From: Zygnema cylindricum
Taxonomy: Eukaryota; Streptophyta; Zygnematophyceae; Zygnematales; Zygnemataceae
Assembly: GCA_037447655.1 (NCBI GenBank)
Contig: JBBHKE010002856.1
Coordinates: 599,565 to 663,564, forward strand
DNA length: 64,000 bases
Reading direction: 5' to 3'
Under the pieces are notes generated by a model. It saw nothing but the letters and a program-made list of their open reading frames with translations. It ran no database searches and was not told the DNA's origin. Both the position numbers and the translations under genes were made by a program. Positions 45,507-57,100 of the stretch are shown piece after piece (the first letter of the stretch is position 1; every line of letters begins with the position of its first letter).

Positions 45507-47899
45507 CTATACGATCTCTTTTAATGAATCGAATTTTATAGGAACCGCCTCTATTTCCCCCTCTCTGTCTCCCTCTCTTTCTCCCTCTCTTTCTCCCTCT
45601 AATTCTCCGTCCACCTCTCTATCCAACGATTTCTCTCTCGGTATAGCATTTCCATACAAAGAAAATGATTCGATTCTCGATTCCATAATCCTATACATCG
45701 GTTTATTAAGATCGAAATACATAAAAGTCAATTGACGTAAATCTAACGGGTTTTCTATTTGCAAAAGCTCTCTCACTTTTGTTTCTAATATTACTGTTTC
45801 TCGGAGAAGGGAAGAAACGGCAAAAACTAAAGCCCCAAAAGAAAGCATTGCCGAATTTCCCACCATATGGGCATCGGGATTATTCTTTTTTATTGCCTTA
45901 AGACTCTCCATAACTTCTTGATATCGAGTTTCGAATGCTAAAAGAGGTCCTTTCCCTTCTTCAACCGCTTTCACTCTACTCTCGATTAACAAAAGGGGAT
46001 GTTGATGTATTTGTTTCGGTAAAATTTCCCTCATATTGAAAGAAGTCAGAGAATTGTAATTATATTCTCTTCTAGGGTTACCCTCCCTCTTGTTCCTTCT
46101 ATCAGTCAATGATGAAGTGGAAGAGGGATTGATTGACGTTTCTCTCGAGTTCCTGACAGGTCGGTGTTGATTCCCTCCCTCCTCTTCGTCCTCTCCCTCC
46201 TCTCTCTCCTCTCTCTCCCCTCCCTCCTCTCGTTCACTATTTCCAGACCTTTGCGTTTTTTTCCAAGAGCCTCGATTTTCCCAACTAGAACGGAGAACAT
46301 TTATAAGATTATTGAGGGAGGTTTCTAACTCTACCTTCATCGCAAGTAGGGGAGAATGTAGTGGTAGTAATAATTTTTCCGCTTGTCTGTTCTGTTCACT
46401 CACTTCAGGAAGCCTTGATGTCGAAAGAACTGAATCGATAATAAATAACAGTCTCTGCAAAGATTAGTGAGGTATTAGTGATTTATTAGTGAATAGTAGT
46501 GTATTAGGGCTAAAAAGTGATTTAGGACAGAGGAAAAAGAATAATTAGCAACAAGTCAAGGACATTCCAGGTTTTGTAAGAAAATAGCAAATTCTCGGTG
46601 AATTCTACCAAAATATTCCTTCTTTTCCTCTGTCATACTCATTTATTATGCAAACTCAATTATATTGTTCAACAATAAAAGAAAAATGGTTCCATTATGT
46701 CCTTCCCAATGATGGATGTCAGCTTCTTTGAGTCCAATTAAAGCCAGTAAAGAGATAGCATATTCATTTATTTATTTTCTTCTTTTCCTCTGATATACTC
46801 ATTTTTGATACCCAAAGTATTAAAAAAATCAAAAAAACTCACCAACAATCGAGTGATAATTGGAATCTTGCTTTTTTTTCCTCTGTCATTCTCATTACTT
46901 GATACCCAAATTATTGATAAAACAAGCAAAACTCACCAACATTCGAGTAATAATTCCCTGGATTTGGTTGTATAAAGAAACTGGAAATGGAGCCCTCCAA
47001 AGCTCTGGTTCTTGTTCTGCCTCTCCCACTAAAACAGCTTGTTTTCCAATGCTTCCAGAAATATTTTTTTGTAAGGAGTCCAGAATAGGTTTGACTTTTG
47101 TGTGACAATCGACACAATCCTGACGAGAATATGCCTCAATTGAAATCGTGATGCAATCTCGAATGTCATTAAAGCTCTGCACTGCCCTCAGTTTCCAAGT
47201 TTTTTCAAAATTAATACCCATTTGCATCCATCTACCTTTTAGAAAAAGCAAGAAAAACTGCTCTTTGAAACAGGACTTCAGAAGACCTCCAAAGTTGCCT
47301 TTTGTGTGACATTTGATACAATCTTAACTAGAATAAGTGTCGGCCGAAAAAGTTACCCATTTGCACGAAAAACCAAACAAACAAACAAACAAAAAAAACT
47401 ACAAAAATGAGACGTGAAGTCAGAAAAAAACTAGAGACGAAAATAATTTTGAAGACTTACGAAGTGCAGAACGGACGAGAAGGACCGCCCGAGCCGGAAA
47501 AATAAGTCCTTCAACGATCACAAAACATAGAACGCCTACAAAAGTTTGCGTGATACGGTCCAAAGCATAATCTTCGACCTCTTGTTCACTGTAACTGTAA
47601 CCAATCATAATTATGGCCGCCGTAAAAGCGGCAACAATTCCAGAATAGCCGTGACGACTATCATATCGCATATAGGAGGTAAGAATTACCCATGGGACTA
47701 GAGGGAGAAGGAGAAGCCATGGATGATGTTGTGTTACAACAATAGCCAAATAACCGTAGATAGAACCTGCAACAGTTCCCTGTCCCATTTCCACAGTCAG
47801 GGTCTTTTTAGGGTTTTTCGAAAGGTTAGGCTTTCCTGTAGATTTTAAGATAGGTTGCATAGGTGTATTAAAAAAATATGGAAGGTCCAAAAGAGCCAT
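45507..47899 (-). CDS. FUSC-family integral membrane protein, single-domain form
   Basis: Three exons: 47899-47461, 47181-46937 and 46454-45507, joined in frame through GTAAGT/CAG and GTGAGT/CAG introns. They give about 543 residues. Exon 1 has four hydrophobic segments (around GTVAGSIYGYLAIVV, WLLLLPLVPWVILTSYM, GYSGIVAAFTAAIIMIGYS and ITQTFVGVLCFVIVEGLIF). This is the FUSC fold of aromatic-acid-exporter/ALMT-like proteins. Exon 2 carries the typical cytosolic segment ending ELWRAPFPVSLYNQ. Exon 3 is helical with two acidic low-complexity insertions (EREEGGEREEREEGEDEEE; EGEREGEREGDREGE) encoded by CTC-rich DNA. Most plant and fungal relatives have an additional N-terminal FUSC half; there is no room for it here because the GH31 gene ends 123 bp upstream. 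The start is the ATG at 47899 in a CCCCCATGGC context, with an in-frame TGA upstream at 47996-47998. Transport substrate unknown. Confidence 0.72.
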
Positions 47900-47912
47900 G
47901 GGGGTGGGCAAA

Positions 47913-47992
47913 GGGGAGAGAGAGAGAGATGGAGAGAGAGAGAGGAGAGGGGGGGAGAGAGAGAGAGAGAGAAGAAAGAGAGGGAAGGAAAT
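47913..47992 (-). promoter_or_regulatory. CT-rich tract before the FUSC start codon
   Basis: On the minus strand an almost pure CT run fills most of the gap between the GH31 stop codon and the FUSC ATG. It could be a pyrimidine-patch promoter/5' leader, or the polypyrimidine tract of an intron (the next downstream AG is at 47837-47836). Confidence 0.45.
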
Positions 47993-48022
47993 ACTTCATC
48001 AAAGAAACACCTTTTATTATGA

Positions 48023-48196
48023 CTATTGGTTTATTATTTTTTTTTGTTGTGTTTCTTTCTGTGATAAAAAAGGCCTCCCACCAGTAAATGTGAGCTGTTT
48101 GGCTCGATTTTTTGCTTCCAATTCCAGAATTTCCATTTCTTCCCTAGTCGGAAATTTCAGTCTAATAGGTACTCCATCTACTCCCTCTCCCTCCAC
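48023..48196 (-). CDS. HGL1: GH31 last exon, short C-terminus
   Basis: Starts in phase 0 after TTGCAG with VEGEGVDGVPIRLKFPTREE, still collinear with the (W)GMDG...I.VPS region of plant HGL1. It then runs into a lysine/glutamine-rich tail and TAG at 48023-48025. A GT dinucleotide at 48081-48080 (ACT G|GTGGGA) could act as a donor instead. Confidence 0.75.
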   Translation of the reverse strand: MEGEGVDGVPIRLKFPTREEMEILELEAKNRAKQLTFTGGRPFLSQKETQQKKIINQ

Positions 48197-51100
48197 CTGC
48201 AATTGTCCAATCCACGAAATAATGGCTTATATTTCACGGCAACGGAAGCCGCTATGTTCCACCACAGAAAAAAGAAGACAATTTTCACTCACAAAGGTGG
48301 TGTTTTCTATCATAGAAAAAATGTTTATCTTCACCGCAAAACTTGTTTCTCACCACAAAAATAGCGGCATACACTTAAAAAATACAGATTTTTATTTTTT
48401 GCGGAAAGAATCCAACTTTCCCGTCTTTTTCTCTACCTTGTTTTTACCTTCTTTTTTCTCCTCTCTTTTTCTAGTCGGTTCTGGGAAATACACACCATAC
48501 TTTGATTTGTTACCTTCTTTAGTAATGGTTTCTTTAAGGTGAGTTAAATGAGTCTGCTAAGTAAAATATGTGTGTTAGTGTGAAATAATCTGGGAGAAAA
48601 ATGCAAAATCAAAAAATCAAAAAAATCTGATCCAATCTAATCTGGCAAAATTAATGTGGATGACCTTCTAGGGACCACAATTATGAACTTTGGCAAGAAC
48701 ATCCACACTTGATTTGGTAAACACGATCTCGATCTCAGTAATAGAATTCACCAAAACTAGTGTGGACTGGCATCAAAACAAAACTTATTAACTGGAATCT
48801 CAAGCAACAAAATCAACATGAACATTGGTGTGGACTGGCGTTGTTTGACGAAATTTGCGCATTTAATAGAAAGGTCATACCAAAATTAGTGGAGTTTACA
48901 ACAAAGTCGAAGGAATGACAGCAGTGAAAGTGGGACAAATTTTTTTTTTCCTTCCTGAACTCTTTCTTTTCAGCTAATATCCTTAATGAAAAATTCAACA
49001 TAGTGGTTCTCAAAAAAAAAAAAAACCTTTCTCACCTCAATATCGTCTCCAACCAATAGTCGAACGTGTAAATTTCGATTCGGTCGAGCACGATTTCCCT
49101 TCACATTTTCAATATCAATCACCACAAACTCTCCGTCCTTTGTTGCTTTATATTGGGTCAATAAGAAATCTCCGTTTCGATAACCATATCCATCTCCATC
49201 ATCCTCAAAAAGGAACCCTTCCGCATGACCTAAATCCAAAAACAGCAAAGGATGATATTTAATGTTGACAAAACTTGAAAACCCTACCCTGAAAACAATT
49301 TATGATGGGCTCCTTAAAAACGTAGGTATTTCATATGCCTCTGTAGGTCCCGATTGAACTATTTCCCGTATAAATTCTACCTATGACATTGTACATTTAG
49401 AAAAGAAAGAAAATATGCATGCATGTTTTGATCAACACTTTCTCGCAAAATTCTTGTACATCATAGCCAAGTTCTATATTTAAACTTGAAATTGCATGTA
49501 ACCAAACTTTCTCTCTCTTTACACCTAAACGTTTTATCTTTATCTCTTCACGCCTACATTTTATACCTTCATCTCTTTACGCCTAAATTTACCTTCATCT
49601 CTTTACGTTCAAAATTTCGTTTATCAGCCCAAACTCATCACTTTTTCTGTACCTAAATCGTTTAGAGCGACCAAAAGAGTTATCGTTTGTTCGGGAAAAA
49701 ATTCCTCCACGTTTTGTACAACCGGACCTGTGGGTACAATACCTCCTCCTTGTAAATAAAGGAGGGGTAGATCCTGCAAAAGTGGATTTCGAAAAGGAAC
49801 AGTCGTCAAATTTCTGAAATTTAGAATTAATACGATATAAACGACAAATGCAGTGTTTGTAAGATTCTGATAATTTAGAATCAATGCTGTATCTTCGAAT
49901 ATGAAAATTTAACTCAGAATAATTACTAATTCAGAACCACAACCATGCAAAAAGAACCATTGAGATTCTAGAGGAGGCAGTGAGGGCTTATTTGGATGCC
50001 TAAAACGAAGACTTAAAATGAATGTTTCTTGGATTAGCACCCAATTTTACTACAAACCAAAAAGAAGATTCCAATATTTCAAAATAACAAGTACATAAAG
50101 GAGGAATAGGTACCGCCCGACCCAAAGTGGATAGATTTTCCCACTACAGTTTGTAAAAATACTTCATTAAAGGTTATCGTATCTCGTTGTATCTTACAAA
50201 ACAGTTCTGTAAATAACACCTGATTAGACCCTTAATGTTTAGCGCAATTATATACTCCGAAAAGTATCTCTCCCTTCTCCGTCCTTTCTGTTTCTATTTG
50301 ATTAGACCAACTTTTTAGGATAAATCAGAGTTTCTAAATAATTATTTTTCGATTTCTTGCTTGATTTTCAGAGTTTTTCAGAAGTCAGAAGGTACTATAT
50401 GAGTTTTTAAGGGCCTGTTTAGAATTTTTAAAGCGTTTTCAAAATTCTTTGTATTTTTCTAAATGAAATCTTTTAATGAAGTTTCTTTTAAGGTTTTCTA
50501 AGTGATTGGTGATTTTAGTTACCGGGTGGGGATCTTTGAACTGAAATTGACGCCAAATTCCTTTAGGAAGAATGACATTTGAGGATGGGTCCTTCTCCTT
50601 CTCTGTACTGCAAATCCAGCCCTTAAAACTGTTAAGATTTCCTTTACAAAGTTAAGAATGATTTTCTGGACCTTTTCTTGAATGAATGTTCTTTCTTTCT
50701 ACCGCTGAGAAACTTTGCCTTTTCCTTTTCTGATAATCATTTAATGATTCCTTGTGTTAGAAACCATTGTGTCAACATATTTCTATTTTATAAAAAAAAA
50801 ATCTCGACAGTGTGTTAATTCTTCCTCTGCATCCTGTCATCTTTTGAACGCCTCCTTTTTTTTAAACTTTACAAACGTTTCTTTTGGTTTAGAATAAATT
50901 TCTTCCGGAATTTATCTTTCAGACAATAAGAATTCTTGGAATTAACACCGGAGCAGCAGGAAAAGTGAATTTACTTTCCAGGCTGTGTAAGATTTTTTAT
51001 ACAGAGGTTTTCTTGGAGTTTTGAAGCTTTTCCAGGCTGGTTTTCTAGAGCTTTTAATATACATATATTTTTTATAGAGTTATATAGGATTTAGGGGCTT

Positions 51101-54100
51101 TGTAAATTTTGGTTAAGAGTTTTATGGGATTTTGTTTTGAGTTTTTAATGAATGACATGCTTACGAGCAAGCAACCAGGAGGGGTCCCAAAAGAAAGGCA
51201 TTTTCCACTCTCCTCAGCCTGGGATCACGTGGATCTGACACGTGTCCCCCACATGGAAACGGGATCAGTCAGATGAAACTGAGAAAAACCTAAACATTAA
51301 GCACTCTAATAAAATCCAAAATCGAAACCGTACAACCATATACGACACCAAAAAGCGTTCTTAAAAACGTTTTAAAAAGGTAAGAATAATCCCTAAAAAA
51401 GCATTAAAATTCACACAAAATTTTCTCAGCCAAATGCTTCTTGTCAATTTTGGACCTCATTAAGCAAGTCATTTTTGTTTTATTTTTTTAACAATATAAT
51501 TTTGTTTTCTTCTTTGCATTCTTAGTTTAACATTCAAAACTTTTTCTTGTACAAAACTTTTTTGACATGAGACGTGCGTTTCCTTTACCAAAACGTCAAA
51601 AATAACATCCTTGTTTTCCAATAAATTTGCAAGATTAGACATATATTGCATGTAATAATAGATCAATAATCTCAATGGGAAAAACCAAAGAATAAGAAGC
51701 AAAAAAATAATAATAATATGAAGAAAAACAATATAAAAATAAAGAACAATGTAATTGAGTATTTAAAGATGGGAACTTACCTATTGAATAACTCAAACCT
51801 TTAATAACAAGTTTTGACAAGTTGAAAAACAACGCAAACTTACAATTTTTTTAGTGAATTTGAAATAGTCAAAAAGCAAAAGAATATACAAAACTGACAA
51901 ATGCACAAATTAACGAATCAACGAATTTACAAATGTACAAATTAAAAACATTCGTTGAACATAAATCCCATAGCTACATCCAGAATTGAAACAATTCAAG
52001 CTTGGAAACCAATTAGACCAAAGAAAAGGATTGACAAAGTCGACAAAAAACCAAATAGAAATTAAGAATTAATCAACCATGAAATGAATATTGAGGAAAC
52101 TGTTATAAACCTGCAAAAAAAAGGGGGGCCACGACAGGAAGTCCTTTTGTATGACTGAAGTAGAATAAGCTGTAGATATGAGGGAGTAACCGATACCGAC
52201 GCTCCAAAGCCAGTCGAGAAACAGTTTCGCACTGAAGATTAAAAAATAAACATAGCAAAAAACATACACAAAACAAACAAAATATAAACAAAAATATATT
52301 AATTCTCCACACATTCATTTGAATTTGTTCTAGCAATGAAAAAAATTTGAGTTGTAAAGTAATAAAAAGAACATAAACGGTAACTGTTCTATCCTCGGAT
52401 TCTTTTACATTCTGGATTTAGGGTTTCTTTGAAAGGTTTTTTGTGACGACCTCTGGCCCAAATGACCATGGCTCGTGATCTCGAGTTCCGGTTTCAGAAT
52501 GGGCTCGAGAAAAGGGTAAAAGGGCTCCAATACCCATCCATCTCGCAAATAATCTTGGGGTACTATCTCCCCCAAATCCTCCAATGTCTGGTCCACAGAA
52601 CGGTTGTCCACTAAGGCCCTGAAAAATGAGACATTAAACTATTTTGGTTTAAGTACAAAAACCTGGAAAGTTGCACTGAACTAACTATTATTTCTAGTTC
52701 ATGTTAGGTACTGATATTGTTGAGCAGGATACCAGCTGAACACTGGACCACATATCTCTAATATCCAAACAAAAAATCCTTTTACACAACAGAATTATGC
52801 ATCTTACTTCCTGTCCTGTTTTTATCACTTCCATCGCATGCTTACAGTCCTGATTAGTCCTATTTCATCTTTTGTCTAAAAAAAAAGCAATTAATTCTGA
52901 CAAGCCTCCAATTCGAACAACCAACTTTGAAAGTTAGCTTTTTGATTCACATTAGAAATAATCAACAGTTTTCAGGTTTATGGAAAATTTGGAAAAAAAT
53001 TAGATTATTCCGGAACTATTTATTTTTATGACGGATAGCAGTATAAACTTACAAACAGCTCTATTGATAGATATATTTTCAGCACAGAATGAATTTCCAC
53101 TCGTGGACAAATAAAGCACGTGGTTGGAAACGAGAGCCAAGGAGAAAAGCAAACTCTGGTTGTAATCGAACCCAAAAAAAAAAATGATATGGAATTTTTC
53201 CGAGCGAGTATATCGTTCTTCGAGTAGTGAGCATACAAACATGGACAGTTTATTCTGTCTATTGTTCGAGGAAACAACAGAAAGATACTTGAAAAAAATG
53301 ACATGACGGAAATTTTTACCTTTCCTGTATATGTGTTGTTTTCAACTGCCAAAAAGTGGTCCAAAAAGACTCGAAATTTCTTCCTACATCATAGTAACAT
53401 ACAAAAGCCTGCAGCTCAAATCTATATTCAATCTAGAAATCCACTCCACGTGTTTTCGGATTGCTGCCATTTGGAGCCAAACTTTTTAGGAACTTTTTTG
53501 GATTTTTTAGGGTTTTTTAGGAGCTTGCACTTGAAAAAAAAACGAAAATTGAGTACTATGTTAACTTCGACGGCACAGACACATTCTTCAACCAGGTTTC
53601 TGAATTAAGAGGAGCAGTAAAACAGCAAAAACCAAAAAAAAAAAAATAGGACTGACCAGATTGAGAGCCATGGGAATACTGAAATGTAAATGCTCCCAAG
53701 TGGCCAAATTGTCTCCTGTCCACGTGGCGGCATATCGGTGGCTCCCGATATATCCGGCTCGAGTGAGTACAAATGGGCGCTTATCCGGTTTTGCAATTTT
53801 TATGCCTTCCCAAGTAGAACGTGTCATAAGCATCCCATATACCTATGGAAAAAACAAGAAATCAGATAACTAGGACAAGACGGAAACTTCTACTATTTCA
53901 AGAGATAGTGATACTATATCTTAAGTTTCTGTTGGACATCTTTCTTTCGTTTTTTGCACAATTTTATTTTGGGATTCTTCGCAATATATCAAGCATAGTA
54001 AAAAATTGATGACTTTTGTGGATGTACATGTTTTACGAATCCAATAGTGTGACATATGCCTATAAACTTATATGTCTTCACAGTTAATGACAAATAGCTA

Positions 54101-57100
54101 AAATTATAATTATTTGTTTTCCAATCCTTTCTTTTAGAATTTTGATTGGACATTTCCTACAAACAATAATTGTGATCACGAATATAAACTATGAGACGGA
54201 GAAAGAAAACAGAACTTACTCTTGTAGGACATCTTTCATAGGACATATGTCTGAAGAACCTTTGCAGTTAATGATATCTTCCAAAGATTGAGAAATCTAT
54301 ACTTTTCTTTCATCATTAATCGGACATTCCTACAAGCGACAATTGTGATTACAAATAAAAACTATGAGAAAACATGACTTCTGGAGTCATTGAAACTCAC
54401 ATTGTGATAGTGGAAATGGCTTTGTGTGCCCCCAAGATCTTCATCTCCTCTGTGAATATTAGTTTCTGGCATTGTTTTTGTTACTGCCTGAGTTCGAAGA
54501 AAAAAGAAAAAATAAATAAATCTCAGAACAGAAATCTTTTGACGTGTTAACAACCGCAAGCTCGAGTCGTCTCATTGGTGCCCAAAGTAAAATATAGTGC
54601 AGAGGAAAAAAAAAACAATAATAATAATAAATATTTTTATAAAAACAAATAAATGAAAAGTAATTGGTGTAAAATTTAAACAAATGAGATGATAAATCCA
54701 GTAGCCTCATAAGGGCTGTCGAAAATACTAAGAACTGTAAACCTCTCGCTGCAAAATCAGAGTGAAGTTTTTGGGATTCTGTTCTTCATTCCTACAACAA
54801 TTTCAATCTCAAAAAAAAAAAACAAATTTCAATTTTTAACAATTTCATGTGTGATGTTTTCGGATCAGGTGAAGTCAACAATTATGTGTTTTTGTACAAA
54901 AACAGAACTGCATGAACACCAATAGTATTTTTATAACGAATCATGGTAGAGACGACATCTTAAGAGTTGCCTAAAATGGAAACTATCAATTGTCCTAGGA
55001 TAATCTCAACTTTATAGGGAATAAATATAATTTATCCATGTTGTTAAGAAAAAGGCAGATATTATTGAGCTTACATCAAACACAGCAGGCTCATTCATGT
55101 CATTCCAAATCCCGTCCACTCCTTTGAAGGCAAACTCTTTTATGAGTTCTGACCACCATTTGCGAGTTTTCTCCATTGTGTAGTCCGGGAATCGGCACGA
55201 TCCAGGCCATACAGTACCTGTCAGAACCAGAAAAGCGGAAGTAAAATCAGTTTGTCTCTTTCACAAAAAGAGTCAAAAAGAGCATGTTTAAACCTTAATG
55301 AGTATAAATTTGTAGTTCAGAAGAACTCCACAGTTAGTCTTTGAACAAAGTATACCTGTATAAGGCTGTTTATTCGACTTAAGGACCCAAACATCTGCTT
55401 TGTTCCCCTCATCGTAAACAGAATATCCGGCTTCCTCTTTGATTCCAGGATCAATCATCCATACTGCTTTAAAGTTTAGCTGGTGAAGTTCCTCAGAAAG
55501 TGCCTTGGGATCCGGAAACTTGACCTGCGAAAAGGCGGTTTTTTTCCGAGCATAAATGTACGGACAAAGTCACGAATGAACTCAATTTGTACTACTTAAG
55601 ACTCTCATTCATCTTGTATGATGAGCTGCCAACAAAAAAAGACACACATCCCTTTTTTTTGACATTAAACAATGTTTATCTGCTTCAAAAAGTGAAAACA
55701 GAAAAGTAAAACAAAGATAATAATAATTAAATTAAACCTTCTGCAAAGAAACTTCTGTCAAAACACAGATGCGAACTAACACATTTTGGTATAACATCGT
55801 TCTGTGCGTAGAAACTTACTGGGTCAAAGGTGAAACATCGAAAACCGTCCATGTAATCAATGTCCATCCAAATTACATCACAGGGCAGTTTTTTTTCCCT
55901 AAATGTGCTTGCCACCTGCAAAAATAAGAGAAGTAGATGACGAACTGTATGCCTGCCTTTTGGCTTTTTACTCTATATTGTCCTTCTCGGGAACCCAAGG
56001 TGTTTGAAAATCAAATGTCAAAATACTCAATTCATTCAACTGTCTTATCTTCGTATCCATCTATTTCTGCACGCCGATCAAGATACTATAAAAACAACTA
56101 TGAAGTTAATTTCCAACTTTGACCTGACATTAAAGAAGAAACATGGCCAATCAGTTGGTTAAGCACATCATATTTGTTCTAGAAGCAGCCCATCCAAATG
56201 ATAAATCCTATCTATTTCTGCAGGTTCTAATTTTGGCAAACATGCATAAAGCGCTAAATATTCTGCATAAAATATAAATCTCTACTTTATGGTGGCAAAT
56301 TTCAGTCGTTCAAGTATTTTAGGCTCCAAGGCTCGAAACTCGAAGGTTCCAAACCTAAGCAGATCACAGGCTCTAATCGGAAAAAATGTAAACTTCTTCA
56401 TACCAGTTGTACGCTGTTTGCTACTCACTGAAGTTTTCTGTCCCTGTCTTCAGCCAACTTCTGGGCAATTATGGAGATCTCTAAGGTTTTTCTTGTTATT
56501 ATATTTCCTATCAAGGTAGACTCGTTGAAATTTGATCTCAGGCATTTCCACAATCCAGAAAATGTAGAAATGCTGATCGATACAGCAATTTAGACACCAG
56601 TTCAAAGGGCAAAAAACTGTCTAAAAACGAGTTCAAAAGGCGTAGTAACCGTAGAATAGAAAAAAGAGGGCTGACAGAATAGTAATGAATAGCCAAAGTG
56701 CTACGACTGCAGAAAAAAGCGCAAAAATTGAAGGAGATGTGCCGCAAAAGTGAAGAAGAAGTGCAGATATTGCTACAGAAAATATCAAAGGATGCACAGA
56801 AAATTACAAAAGAACTGTAGAAAAAAGAAAAACTACTACAGAAAAATGCTCAAAAAAATTGAATATCGACTGCCCAACAAAATGTCAATACCTGGACAAC
56901 TCTTGAAGCAGGTTCATAGCTAAAACGGCACTGGTGAAAACCCAGCGCCCAAAATGGAGGCATCTCCATCTTACCTGGACCCATCCCAAATACACCATAT
57001 ACATCTACTTTCTAGTCTCAGGACCTACATGAGACCCTGTCAGACGATTAGTTGGGAAATTGATGGGTGATGTCGGTAGGATTTTAATGTTTTGGTTTGG

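Noticed and set aside
50100-50235. Open stretch in the minus strand within a GH31 intron, with possible splice borders
   Set aside because: It has no counterpart in GH31 proteins, and the flanking exons (50607-50523 and 49773-49653) join in phase without it.
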